From NCBI GenBank assembly GCA_016869555.1, contig VGDY01000001.1, positions 1-64,000 of the forward strand: a stretch of DNA of 64,000 nucleotides, written 5' to 3'. Source of the stretch: Alphaproteobacteria bacterium (lineage in GTDB: Bacteria; Pseudomonadota; Alphaproteobacteria; Rhizobiales; Beijerinckiaceae). The notes beneath the pieces were generated by a model. It was not told the DNA's origin. It searched no databases and saw only the letters and a list, made by a program, of their open reading frames with translations. Below, piece by piece: positions 50,127 to 60,040 of this stretch; within the stretch, counting starts at the first letter, position 1; every line of letters begins with the position of its first letter. The translations under genes and the position numbers were made by a program.

Positions 50127-52688
50127 ATGCCGGACGCCAGCGCGAATTCGTCGGCAGGCCAAGCTTCGCCAGCGTTTTCCTTGGACCCGACGCAGGCGAA
50201 AATCGCGCAGCGGCTCGAGGCGCTGAAGACCAGCGAGACCGGCCTGACCTCGGCCGAAGCGGCGCGGCGGCTCGCCGAATATGGCCGCAACGCGCTGGAG
50301 GACAGGACCGAAAGCAAATGGCGCCGTCTGCTGAAATATTTCTGGGGGCCGCTGCCGTTCCTCATCGAAGCCGCTGCGCTGATATCCGGCCTGCGCAAGG
50401 ACTGGCCGGATTTCGGCGTCGTCACCGGCCTTCTGATCTATAACGCCGTCGTCGGCTTCTGGCAGGACAACAAGGCCGCGAATGCGCTTGCGGCGTTGAA
50501 GAAAAACCTTGCGCCCCGCGCGCGCGTGATGCGCGACGGGGCCTGGACGACGATCGCCGCCGCCGAACTGACGCCGGGAGATATCGTCAGCGTCGCCGCC
50601 GGACAGATCATCCCGGCCGATCTGTTGCTCATCGAAGGCGACTATTTGAGCTGCGACCAGGCGGCGCTCACCGGCGAATCGCTGCCGGTCGCCAAGAAGA
50701 TCGGCGACGACGCCTATTCCGGCGCAATCGCCAAGCAGGGCGCGATGACCGGCGTGGTGACGGCGACCGGCGATCGCACCTTCTTCGGCCGCACCGCCAA
50801 GCTTGTCGGCGCCGCCGGCGCGGTTTCGCATTCGCAGCGGGCGGTGACGCAGGTCGGCGATTTTCTGCTGTTGCTCGCCTTCCTGCTGGCGCTGGTTCTG
50901 GTCGGCGCGCAGCTCTATCGGGAAGTCATCGCGCCGGATATCTGGCGCTGGGATCGCGTCGGCTCCATCGCCCAATATGTGCTGGTGCTGCTGATCGCAT
51001 CAATTCCGGTCGCGCTGCCGGCGGTCATGTCCGTGACGATGGCGATCGGCGCCTATACGCTCTCCTTGCAGAAGGCGATCGTTTCGCGCCTCAGCGCGAT
51101 CGAGGAGCTTGCCGGCGTCGATGTGCTGTGCAGCGACAAGACCGGCACGCTGACGATGAACCGGCTCACGGTGCAAAACGCCCTTCCCTATGGCGTATTC
51201 AAAAGCGACGACGTGCTGCTCTTCGCCGCGCTGGCGACTCAAAGAAGCAGCGAAGACGCCATCGACCTCGCGGTGATGGCGGCGCTGCCGGCGCATAACG
51301 CGCTCGACGGCTTCAAGCAGAAAGCCTTTACGCCGTTCGATCCCGTCAGCAAGCGCACGATTTCGACCGTCGCCGACGCCGCCGGCGGCATCCGTCATTA
51401 CGCGAAAGGGGCGCCGCAGGCGATCTCCGCCCTCGTGCGGCCCGATTCGCAAACGCTGCAGCGCTATCACAACGACGTCGCGGCGCTCGCCGCCAAGGGC
51501 CAGCGCGCGCTCGGCGTCGCCATGTCGGAAGACGGCGCCAAATGGGCGCTGGTCGGACTGATCTCGCTCATGGATCCGCCGCGCGCTGACGCCAAGGAGA
51601 CGATCGCCAGGGCGCGCGCGCTCGGCCTCAACGTCAAGATGGTGACCGGCGACGACGTCGCCATCGGCGACGAGATCGCCGCCCAGCTCGGCATGGGCTC
51701 CCATCTGCTCGTCGCCAGCGACGTCTTCAAAGGCGGCGCGAAGGCCGACGCTCTGCCGCGCAGCGTCGTCGAAACGGTGGAACGCGCCGACGGTTTCGGC
51801 AGAGTATTCCCGGAGCACAAATATGAGATCGTCAAGGCGCTCCAATCGGTCGGCCATATCGTCGCGATGACCGGCGACGGCGTCAATGACGCGCCGGCGC
51901 TCAAACAGGCGGATTGCGGCATCGCGGTCAGCGGCGCGACCGACGCCGCGCGCAGCGCCGCGGCGTTGATCCTCACGGCGCCGGGACTCTCCACCATCAT
52001 CAATGCGATCCGCGTGTCGCGCCAGATTTTCCAGCGCATCGAAAGCTACATCCACTACCGCATCGCGATGACGCTCGACATCATGATCGTCGTCGTCGCC
52101 TCGATCGTTTTCCTGGATTTTCAGCCGCTGACCGCGATCATGATCGTCGCGCTCGCGCTGCTCGACGACATTCCGATCATGACCATCGCCTATGATAATG
52201 TCCCGGTCGCGCCGCAGCCGGTGAGATGGGACATGCATCGCATCTTCATTTTCTCTTCGCTGATGGGACTGCTGGCGGTGGCCGAGACTTTCGGTTTCCT
52301 GCTGATCGGCATGCGCTGGACGCTCGACGATTTGCTGCAGGCGATCATCCCGATCGATCCGGGCCAACTTCGGACCTTGCTGTTCTTGCAGCTCGCCGTC
52401 GGCGGTCATCTGCTGCTGTTCAGCGTGCGCACCAAGAAGGCGATCTTTGCCCCGCCCTATCCGAGCGCAAGGCTGTTCTGGGCGATCGCGGCGACGCAGG
52501 TCGCGGCGGTGCTGCTCTGCCTCTATGGCGTCGGCGTCGACGCCGTCCCCGGCGCGGCGATCGTCGGCGTGTGGCTATATTGCCTGCTCTGGGTTGTGGC
52601 GGCGGAAATTGTAAAGGTCATTTACTGGCGTCTTGCTGACAAGCGCGACAAAGACCTGAAGGCCGGCGGCGTCGCGCTCGCCGGTTGA
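50127..52688 (+). CDS. Plasma-membrane proton-efflux P-type ATPase (P3A-like)
   Basis: DVLCSDKTGTLTMNRLTV, LTGESLPVAKK, MTGDGVNDAPALKQADCGIAVSGATDAARSAA. Confidence 0.94.
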   Translation: MPDASANSSAGQASPAFSLDPTQAKIAQRLEALKTSETGLTSAEAARRLAEYGRNALEDRTESKWRRLLKYFWGPLPFLIEAAALISGLRKDWPDFGVVTGLLIYNAVVGFWQDNKAANALAALKKNLAPRARVMRDGAWTTIAAAELTPGDIVSVAAGQIIPADLLLIEGDYLSCDQAALTGESLPVAKKIGDDAYSGAIAKQGAMTGVVTATGDRTFFGRTAKLVGAAGAVSHSQRAVTQVGDFLLLLAFLLALVLVGAQLYREVIAPDIWRWDRVGSIAQYVLVLLIASIPVALPAVMSVTMAIGAYTLSLQKAIVSRLSAIEELAGVDVLCSDKTGTLTMNRLTVQNALPYGVFKSDDVLLFAALATQRSSEDAIDLAVMAALPAHNALDGFKQKAFTPFDPVSKRTISTVADAAGGIRHYAKGAPQAISALVRPDSQTLQRYHNDVAALAAKGQRALGVAMSEDGAKWALVGLISLMDPPRADAKETIARARALGLNVKMVTGDDVAIGDEIAAQLGMGSHLLVASDVFKGGAKADALPRSVVETVERADGFGRVFPEHKYEIVKALQSVGHIVAMTGDGVNDAPALKQADCGIAVSGATDAARSAAALILTAPGLSTIINAIRVSRQIFQRIESYIHYRIAMTLDIMIVVVASIVFLDFQPLTAIMIVALALLDDIPIMTIAYDNVPVAPQPVRWDMHRIFIFSSLMGLLAVAETFGFLLIGMRWTLDDLLQAIIPIDPGQLRTLLFLQLAVGGHLLLFSVRTKKAIFAPPYPSARLFWAIAATQVAAVLLCLYGVGVDAVPGAAIVGVWLYCLLWVVAAEIVKVIYWRLADKRDKDLKAGGVALAG

Positions 52689-53575
52689 CGGAGAGCGACG
52701 GGACGAAGGAGGCGGCGCACATGAATTTCCTCAAGAAGCTCCGAGTCGATCCGGGATCGGATGTCGATCTTGGATCAATCGATCCGGGGTTCCATGGCGA
52801 TTTCGCCAATGACGCGGAAGCGGCGCAGGAGCTGCAGCGCCATCTGGCGCGCATCACCGAACTGCAGCGCAAACTCTATGCCGACCGCACGCATTCCCTG
52901 CTGATCGTCTTGCAGGGCATCGACAGCGCCGGCAAGGACGGCGCCTGCTGGCATGTCATCAGCGCCATGGACCCGCAGGGCGTCGAGGTGACGGGCTTCA
53001 AGCAGCCGACTCCCGAAGAGCAGGAGCATGATTTCCTGTGGCGCGTTCACCCGCATGCGCCGCGCCGCGGCTATGTGTCGATCTTCAATCGCTCGCATTA
53101 CGAAGACGTGCTTGTCGTGCGCGTGCACAAACTCGCGCCCAAGGACGTCTGGAAGCCGCGCTACGATTTCATCAATGAATGGGAAAAGCTGCTCACCGTC
53201 GAGAACAGGACGACCATATTGAAATTTTTCCTCTATATTTCGAAGGAGGAGCAGCTCAAGCGCTTCAAGGAGCGGCTCGACGATCCGGCGCATCAATGGA
53301 AGATCAGCGCGAGCGATTATTCCGAGCGCGAAAAATGGGACGATTACATCAAGGCCTTTGAGGCCGCGCTGTCGCGCTGCTCGACCGAACATGCGCCCTG
53401 GTACGTGATCCCGTCGAATCACAAATGGTTTCGTAATCTCGCCGTGTCGAGCATCATCGCCGATGCGCTGGACAGTCTCGATCTGAAGCTGCCGAAGCCG
53501 ACCGTCGACATCGAAGAGATTCGTAAGCTCTATCACCAGGCCAAAGTCGAAGAGAAAGGGAGCAAGGCGCAGTGA
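52685..53575 (+). CDS. PPK2-family polyphosphate kinase/nucleotide phosphotransferase
   Basis: LLIVLQGIDSAGKDGACWHVISAMDPQGVEVTGFKQPTPEEQEHDFLWRVHPHAPRRGYVSIFNRSHYEDVLVVRVH; TTG start overlaps the ATPase stop, alternative ATG 52721. Confidence 0.94.
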   Translation: MTESDGTKEAAHMNFLKKLRVDPGSDVDLGSIDPGFHGDFANDAEAAQELQRHLARITELQRKLYADRTHSLLIVLQGIDSAGKDGACWHVISAMDPQGVEVTGFKQPTPEEQEHDFLWRVHPHAPRRGYVSIFNRSHYEDVLVVRVHKLAPKDVWKPRYDFINEWEKLLTVENRTTILKFFLYISKEEQLKRFKERLDDPAHQWKISASDYSEREKWDDYIKAFEAALSRCSTEHAPWYVIPSNHKWFRNLAVSSIIADALDSLDLKLPKPTVDIEEIRKLYHQAKVEEKGSKAQ

Positions 53576-55002
53576 CCGTGCCGCCGGCGCGCGCCGCCTC
53601 GGTCTTTTCGGCGCTCGACGAAGCGCCGATGACATGGCGCCATTACGCCTATTGGCTCGCGGCGAGCGGCGGCGCGTTCCTCGACGGTTTTTCGGTGTCG
53701 GGGCTCGGCGTCGCGCTGCCGCTGCTCAAGAGCGAATTCGTGATCAGCCCGGTTTTCGTCGGGCTCATCGGGTCGGCGCTGGTGCTGGGCGCGGTGCTGG
53801 GCGCGGCGATCGGCGGCTTGGGCGCGGACAGATTCGGTCGCAAGCGCACATTCATCGCCGACATGGCGATCATCGCGTTCGCCTGCTTGATCGGCGCGCT
53901 GGCGCCGAACGCGCGCCTCATCCTGCTCTCGCAGTTTCTACTCGGCGTCGGCGTCGGCATCGATTTTCCGACGAGCGGCGCCTATGTTTCCGAGCTCATG
54001 CCGCGCAAGGCGCGCAGCCGAATGACCGTCGCGACCATCGCCCTGCAGTCGGTCGGCATGGCGGCGGCGGCGCTCGCCGGCCTGGCGATATTGAAGCTGC
54101 GGCCATCGACGGAAGACTGGCGGCTGCTGTTTGGCGCAAGCGGCGCGATCGCGCTGCTGTTCCTGGGCGCGCGCCTATGGGCGCCGGAAAGCGTGCGCTG
54201 GCTGGCGGCCAAGGGGCGCATCGGCGAGGCGACGGCGCTGCTCAAGACCCTGTCGATCGAGTTCGGGGAGAAGCCTGCGACTAACGTCGGCGCCGAAGCG
54301 ATCGACCCGCCGGCGTCGAGTCCAGCTGCGACGCCGGCCGCGCGGCAGGTCGGCTATTCGACGCTGTTCGCGGCGAAATATCGCGCGCGGACGATTCTCG
54401 TCTCCCTGCCCTGGATGCTGATGGACGTGGCGACCTATGGCGTCGGCCTGTTCACCCCGGTCATTCTCGGCGCGATGCATTTCGGCGGCGCAGATTCGGG
54501 TCCGATCGCGGCGGATTTTGTCGGGGCGGAAGGCAGCGCCGCCGTCGACGCCTTCCTCGTCATCGGCTTTGCGGCGAGTCTCTACGCGGTTCCGCGCTTT
54601 GGCCGGATCACCATGCAGGTTGCGGGCTTCAGCGGCATGGCGCTCGGCATGCTGCTGCTGCTGTTCGCCGCGATGACCGACGATGGCGCGAAGGCCCATC
54701 TCGCTTTCGTCATCGGCGGCTTCATGCTGTTCAATTTTGCGATGAACGCCGGACCGAACGCCACGACCTTCACGCTCGCGCCGACTCTGTTTCCAACCGC
54801 GATCCGCGCGTCGGCGAGCGGCTTTGCGGCGGCCTGCGCCAAGATCGGCGCAACAATTGGCACATTTGTCGTGCCGCAACTGCAGGACGCCTGGGGGCTC
54901 GTCGGCGTCGTCGCGGTCATGGTCGCGGTCAGCGTCGCCGGTCTATTGGCGACGGCCGGCCTGGCGCATGCGGTCAATGAAGAAGGCGCGCTGGAGGAAT
55001 AG
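53572..55002 (+). CDS. MFS transporter (sugar-porter type)
   Basis: GGLGADRFGRKRTFIADM..., GVGVGIDFPTSGAYVSELMPRKARSRM; GTG start overlaps the PPK2 stop. Confidence 0.92.
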   Translation: MTVPPARAASVFSALDEAPMTWRHYAYWLAASGGAFLDGFSVSGLGVALPLLKSEFVISPVFVGLIGSALVLGAVLGAAIGGLGADRFGRKRTFIADMAIIAFACLIGALAPNARLILLSQFLLGVGVGIDFPTSGAYVSELMPRKARSRMTVATIALQSVGMAAAALAGLAILKLRPSTEDWRLLFGASGAIALLFLGARLWAPESVRWLAAKGRIGEATALLKTLSIEFGEKPATNVGAEAIDPPASSPAATPAARQVGYSTLFAAKYRARTILVSLPWMLMDVATYGVGLFTPVILGAMHFGGADSGPIAADFVGAEGSAAVDAFLVIGFAASLYAVPRFGRITMQVAGFSGMALGMLLLLFAAMTDDGAKAHLAFVIGGFMLFNFAMNAGPNATTFTLAPTLFPTAIRASASGFAAACAKIGATIGTFVVPQLQDAWGLVGVVAVMVAVSVAGLLATAGLAHAVNEEGALEE

Positions 55003-55059
55003 GCGCGCGGCGCATCGTGGCGCCGGATCACGCCGGTATGCAGCGCGCTCCGTTCCGCG

Positions 55060-55959
55060 TCAGAAAAATCGTCCAAACCATGCGGAAAGGCCGGATTCAT
55101 TGTTGCGGCCTGCCTGCGGCTTGCCGCTATTTCGCGCGCCCAGCCAAGGGAACCTTGAGTTGGCGGAACGAATTTCTGGTTCGAGACCGGGCGTTCCGAA
55201 TTCAGAGCTCATAGATGAAGCGCCGGCGGGCGCGCGCACGTCGGATGGCGCGGCGTTTTCCAAAATCGCGCGCGGGCGTAGAGAGACAAGCTGCTCGGCT
55301 TCTTCCTCGCCAAGCCATTTCGCCGCCGCCGCGCGGCCCTCCGCGAGGTCGGGCGGCCGGCGACGCGCGCCATGCGCGTCCGACGCCAATATGTGCACCA
55401 GCGCTTCGCTCAACATGCGCTCGGCCCAATATCTGGGTCTTCGTCCAAAAGCGCCGGTCAATGCGCCGGCCGTGACCTGCATCCAGACGCCGGCGCGAAA
55501 CAATTGAACGATCGTCTCATAGCGCGTCTCGATCCAGGTCAGCCTTTCGGGATGAGTCAGAATGGGCACATAGCCCGCGGCGAGCAATTCGAAGAAGAAA
55601 TACTCCAGTCGCGGGGGCGCCACGTGATGCGGCGGTTCGACCAGCACATATCTTGTGTCGGCGAGCGAAAGGATTGCGCCCGTCTGCAATCCCTTGACCA
55701 TATTTGGAACGACATGAACGTCAGCGCCGGTGACGAGCCGCAGGGGAATTCCCCGCTCGTCCAGATGGCGCTGCAGCTCCTGCGCCGCAAGTCGAATTTG
55801 AGGTCCCGAATTGTCGAACAGTCCCGGGAAGATATGCGGCGTGCAGGCCTGGACGACCACGCCATTAGCGACCGCGAGACGCGCCATTTCGAGCGCGACG
55901 CCGAGGTCGGGGGCGCCATCGTCAATTCCTGGCAGAATATGGGAATGGAGATCGATCAT
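55060..55959 (-). CDS. CpsB/CapC-type tyrosine-protein phosphatase (PHP family)
   Basis: MIDLHSHILPGIDDGAPDLGVALEMARLAVANGVVVQACTPHIFPG...PILTHPERLTWIE...HILASDAHGARRRPP. Confidence 0.92.
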   Translation of the reverse strand: MIDLHSHILPGIDDGAPDLGVALEMARLAVANGVVVQACTPHIFPGLFDNSGPQIRLAAQELQRHLDERGIPLRLVTGADVHVVPNMVKGLQTGAILSLADTRYVLVEPPHHVAPPRLEYFFFELLAAGYVPILTHPERLTWIETRYETIVQLFRAGVWMQVTAGALTGAFGRRPRYWAERMLSEALVHILASDAHGARRRPPDLAEGRAAAAKWLGEEEAEQLVSLRPRAILENAAPSDVRAPAGASSMSSEFGTPGLEPEIRSANSRFPWLGARNSGKPQAGRNNESGLSAWFGRFF

Positions 55960-56228
55960 CGCGTGGCCCCCGACATCAGCCCGATGGACAATGTCTAAGG
56001 CCGAACGGTAAATAGCGCGTTTGATTTTGGCGCGAGTCATCCTTCGCCAAGGATGCGTCGCCCGCTTTCTTATTACCGCGATTGCTGCTGGGATTCAACA
56101 TGCGCACGCGCGGGACAATAATCGAATTGAGTAGAATGCGCAAACTTTGATGGTAGAATCAGGGTGTTTGAGGAAATGCGCTGATTGAATGAGAGCGGCG
56201 CAACCAGGCGTCAACAAGAAGAGCAGGC

Positions 56229-56882
56229 ATGATTGATACAGCCATGAGAAATAGACTTTATGATTTGGCGATGGCGTCGCCGCTAATCATGTGGTTGGGA
56301 CTCGGCATTGTCGGATCAGCCGTAAGCATCTCGCAGATGATTCCCGAATGGGGCGCGGCGCTCGCAATATCCTCTCATCTCGCAACCATCGTCCTCCTGG
56401 GGCTCGTTATCGCCTGCCTCGTCATCCGCAGGCCGACGGTTGCGAAAGCGCCGGGCGTGACGCCACGACTGGTCGCGATCATCGGCTGCGCCTTCCCGTC
56501 GCTTGTCGCCTTGGCGCCTCGAACCGATGCGTCCCCGACGACAATAGTTCTTGCGTCGGCGATCGCCCTCATAGGGACTGGCGCGGCGATTTATGCGGTA
56601 TTCTTCCTCGGGCGCGCCTTCAGCGTCTTTCCGCAAGCGCGGCGGCTGACGACTGACGGACCATACAGAGTGGTCCGCCACCCGCTTTATCTTGCGGAAC
56701 TCGCGGTGATCTCGGGCGCTCTTTGGGACATCCGACAGCCCTGGCCGCTCGTCATATTGGTTTGCGCCGTCGGCATTCAAATCCTTCGCATGCATTTTGA
56801 GGAGAAAATATTGGCTGAAACATTTCCCTCCTATCGCGATTACGCGAAACGGACGCCGCGTCTGGTGCCTGGCATTTATTGA
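56229..56882 (+). CDS. Isoprenylcysteine carboxyl methyltransferase / PEMT-like membrane methyltransferase
   Basis: LTTDGPYRVVRHPLYLAELAVISG...RMHFEEKILAETFPSYRDYAKRTPRLVPGIY. Confidence 0.88.
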   Translation: MIDTAMRNRLYDLAMASPLIMWLGLGIVGSAVSISQMIPEWGAALAISSHLATIVLLGLVIACLVIRRPTVAKAPGVTPRLVAIIGCAFPSLVALAPRTDASPTTIVLASAIALIGTGAAIYAVFFLGRAFSVFPQARRLTTDGPYRVVRHPLYLAELAVISGALWDIRQPWPLVILVCAVGIQILRMHFEEKILAETFPSYRDYAKRTPRLVPGIY

Positions 56883-57223
56883 ATTTGATTCCGCGGCTGG
56901 CGCCGAATTCTTGGCGCCTGACGTCTTCTCTCTCCGCCATATTCACTCCGGGTATTTCTCGGCGCCGATCGCGGCCGCTGTTCGCCCCATCACAACGGCG
57001 ACGGAGATAGGCGCATCGACTTGCGTTTTGGCGAGCGCTCACATAATTTTCGGGCCAGGGCGGCGTGATGCGTTGTCGCGGAGAGGTAGATCGCTCCAGA
57101 CCGTTCCGCCGCGAGGCGCCGTTCGCATACGCCAAGGGCGGCTCCGGCAATCCGCTCTTGATCCTCATACGGAAGCCGGCAAGTCCCTATGGGTCCGATT
57201 TGACCTCGCGTCGGTAGGACGAA

Positions 57224-58654
57224 TTGTTCATTTTCGTCTCAGCTTTCGGTCTGTTGTCCTGTCTCCTTTTGGGCGGCGGAACGCGCCAGGGGTTGCTTTC
57301 CGACGCGGTTCTTCAACTTCTTTCAATCCCCGTTTTCCTCTTGGCGCTTTGGCGCCTTCTGGATGCGCCGCTCAGCCGCGACCGGCGTTGGCCCTTGATC
57401 TTTTGCGCAGCGATCGTCGCGGTCCCAATCCTGCAGCTCGCGCCGTTGCCGCCCGCGATCTGGACGCGTTTGCCAGGGCGCGCGCTCGTCGTCGAGAGTT
57501 TTGAACTGCTTGACCGCACGCCTACATGGGCGCCGATCAGCATGACGCCAGAGGCGACCTGGCTCGCCGCTCTTTCGCTTCTGCCTCCGCTCGCGATCTT
57601 TCTTGCGGTTCTAACGCTCGATCGACGCGATCGTCGGCGGCTGAGCTATGCGATTGTCATTGTTGGGGTCATCAGCGTCTTTCTCGGATTGATTCAGCTC
57701 GCGCAGGGGCAGACAAGCCCGCTGCGCTTTTACGAAATTACCAACGCCGGCGATCCAGTAGGGTTTTTCGCGAACCGCAATCATTTCGCGGCGCTGCTCT
57801 ATAGTTCGATGTTGCTGGCCGCGGCGGCGCTTGCGCCTCGCCTGGCCGCCTTTTCGCCCGGATCCGGGTCGTCTCGCCGCGGGATCGACGCGTCTTCGGC
57901 CATTGGTCCCGTGGGCGCCATCGCCGCCGGCGTCGCGCTGATCGTGCTGATCGCCGGCGAAGTCGCCGCCCGTTCCCGGGCCGGCGTAATATTAGCCGCG
58001 ATCGGTCTTTCCCTGTGTTTCGTCATCGGCGACGAAAGGCGTCGAATCGTCGAGAAAAAAACCTTCCCTCGGGCGTTGGCCGCGATTGTCGTCGCCGCGA
58101 TCTTTCTCCTCGGACAGGCCGCGCTGTCTCGACTGCTTGACCGATTTGACGCCGACCCCCTCGCCGGCGCGCGACTGGTGTTTGCGAGAAATACGATAAC
58201 GGCCGCAAAGAGCGTGACTCCCATCGGCGCGGGATTGGGAAGCTTTCCCTCCTTCTACATGACGTTCGAAAAGCCGGCCGATCTGCAGGCGGACGCATAC
58301 GCCAATCACGCGCATAATGATTTTCTCGAATTATGGCTCGAGACGGGACTCATCGGTCCAATCATGCTCGGCCTGTTTCTGGTTTGGCTGGCGCGCAAGG
58401 CGATCGCCGCCTGGACGACGCCGGATCCTGGCCGGCTCCCCGTTGACCGGCCTTTGGCGCAGGCGTCAGTCATTGTCATTCTTCTGCTTCTCTGCCATTC
58501 GCTTGTCGATTATCCGTTACGTACCGGCGCGATGACGGCGGTCTTCGCATTTTGTTGCGGCCTGTTGATCGATCCGCCGCCGGTTTCGGGCCGCGCCCCT
58601 TTCGCGCGCCGGCGAAGAACGCCGCCGCCGTCGAGACAAGCGCAACGAAATTGA
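57224..58654 (+). CDS. O-antigen ligase/polymerase family protein (Wzy/WaaL-like)
   Basis: Multi-TM; GFFANRNHFAALLYSSMLLA..., TPIGAGLGSFPSFYMTFEKPADLQADAYANHAHNDFLELWLETGLIG. Confidence 0.9.
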   Translation: MFIFVSAFGLLSCLLLGGGTRQGLLSDAVLQLLSIPVFLLALWRLLDAPLSRDRRWPLIFCAAIVAVPILQLAPLPPAIWTRLPGRALVVESFELLDRTPTWAPISMTPEATWLAALSLLPPLAIFLAVLTLDRRDRRRLSYAIVIVGVISVFLGLIQLAQGQTSPLRFYEITNAGDPVGFFANRNHFAALLYSSMLLAAAALAPRLAAFSPGSGSSRRGIDASSAIGPVGAIAAGVALIVLIAGEVAARSRAGVILAAIGLSLCFVIGDERRRIVEKKTFPRALAAIVVAAIFLLGQAALSRLLDRFDADPLAGARLVFARNTITAAKSVTPIGAGLGSFPSFYMTFEKPADLQADAYANHAHNDFLELWLETGLIGPIMLGLFLVWLARKAIAAWTTPDPGRLPVDRPLAQASVIVILLLLCHSLVDYPLRTGAMTAVFAFCCGLLIDPPPVSGRAPFARRRRTPPPSRQAQRN

Positions 58655-59017
58655 AGACGAGACCTGCCACGCTTGCGCGTGGCGCCGAAGCGCACAAATA
58701 GCGCGGCGCGTTCTTCGGCCTTCGGCAATTTATCCTAAAGCCCCATAACTATTGGGCAGTTGACATTCGAGACGCGCTTTTTCACGCTGTCGCGACGGCG
58801 CGCTTTTTTGGCACGTCTTGATCGTTTCCCAACGGCGTATAAATTGCTCGGCCAAAGCCAGATTCTCGACGATTGGACCATTTTGGCGCGCATCGCTGAA
58901 TCAGCCGTTGTCGGGGTGGGCGTAGGCGAATGCGTTTTGGCGTCTTGGCGGAGGCCAAGAGCGCAGCGAAGAAAGATTGGGATCGCGTCGCCTTTTCACG
59001 GAATCGGTCGAGGGCGA

Positions 59018-59026
59018 GGTAGCGTG
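59018..59026 (+). promoter_or_regulatory. ops-like motif GGTAGCGTG in the leader of the NusG-like gene
   Basis: GGGCGAGGTAGCGTGATCG, same 9-mer as at 59883-59891. Confidence 0.35.
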
Positions 59027-59147
59027 ATCGATCTCGAAAAAAATATTGAGCGCGCGCTGCGAAATGCCGGGTTCCACTTTTTCGCGAGCCGCGCACCATG
59101 GCTGGGAGGCAAGCGTGTATTTGGAGCGCATTGAGCGATCGGAGACA

Positions 59148-59684
59148 ATGCTTCCGAGAACGTGGGATGTTCGGAGCCCCCTTGAGAAGGGAGAGCGGTG
59201 GTACGCCGTCCGCTCCTTGCCGCGACAGGAAGCGAGAGCCGAGTTCCAACTTCTTCGGCAGGGCTTTCCCGTTTTTTCCCCGCGCGCGATAAAAACCGTC
59301 CGGCATGCGCGAAAGCTGCGCATGGTGAAAGGCCCCGTATTTCCCACCTATATGTTCGTCGTGCTCGACGTCGAACGCGATCGCTGGCGGTCGGTGAACG
59401 GCACCGGCGGCGTCGCGAGCTTGATCATGCAGGGCGATACGCCCCAGCCGGTTCCTGTCGGCGTCGTCGAAAATCTGCTCGATCTTGTCGACGAGGAAGG
59501 CATGGTCCGGTTCGATCGCAATTTGCGCGAAGGTCAAACGGTGCGAGTCGTCGCCGGCGTTTTTGCAAATGCAATTGGCGTGTTGGAGCGATTGGACGCC
59601 AATGGGCGCGTACGCGTGTTGTTGGACATCATGAACGGCAAAGTGCCCGCGCATCTCGATCGCCTCGCGTTGGAGGCGGCGTGA
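59148..59684 (+). CDS. NusG-family transcription antitermination factor (RfaH/UpxY-like paralogue)
   Basis: GERWYAVRSLPRQEARAEFQLLRQGFPVFSPRAIKTVRHARKLRMVKGPVFPTYMFVVLDVERDRWRSVNGTGGVASLIMQGDTPQPVP plus KOW-like C-terminus GQTVRVVAGVFANAIGVLERLDANGRVRVLLDIM. Confidence 0.9.
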   Translation: MLPRTWDVRSPLEKGERWYAVRSLPRQEARAEFQLLRQGFPVFSPRAIKTVRHARKLRMVKGPVFPTYMFVVLDVERDRWRSVNGTGGVASLIMQGDTPQPVPVGVVENLLDLVDEEGMVRFDRNLREGQTVRVVAGVFANAIGVLERLDANGRVRVLLDIMNGKVPAHLDRLALEAA

Positions 59685-59879
59685 CGCAAAGCGAATGGCG
59701 AAGGCGTCAGGCGTTGAGAGCGTCAAACGCGTACAACGGTAGCAGGAGCCCGGCGGCGTCGCGGTTGATCATCCGACGCCGCATGAGCCGTTAGCGGCTT
59801 GCAAATGATCGGCGTCGCGCAGGATGGCGCGGCGCCAATAGTCGGCGATAGCGAGTGAGGAGACCCTCTTCACCCGAAC

Positions 59880-59891
59880 GGCGGTAGCGTG
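59880..59891 (+). promoter_or_regulatory. ops-like element GGCGGTAGCGTG in the asnB leader
   Basis: Sequence matches the enterobacterial ops/JUMPstart core GGCGGTAGCGT as remembered; 150 bp upstream of asnB, same strand. Confidence 0.45.
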
Positions 59892-60040
59892 GCGCGCATG
59901 CGCCGCCGCCTGCAGCTGATGGCGTCGAAGCCGGTTCGACCGGCCCTTCGGGCCAATCCGCAAAACGCCGACGCAATAAGAGGCGATCTCGCAAATGTCA
60001 CGATCAAGGCCAAGTCATTGCTTCCCATGCGAACCGGCTG

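Noticed and set aside
51000-52409. 469-aa minus-strand ORF opposite the P-type ATPase
   Set aside because: His/Asp/Arg-rich shadow of conserved ATPase motifs, no independent support.
58782-59726. 314-aa minus-strand ORF over the NusG-like gene and upstream spacer
   Set aside because: No recognisable motifs; overlaps a well-supported plus-strand NusG-like gene.
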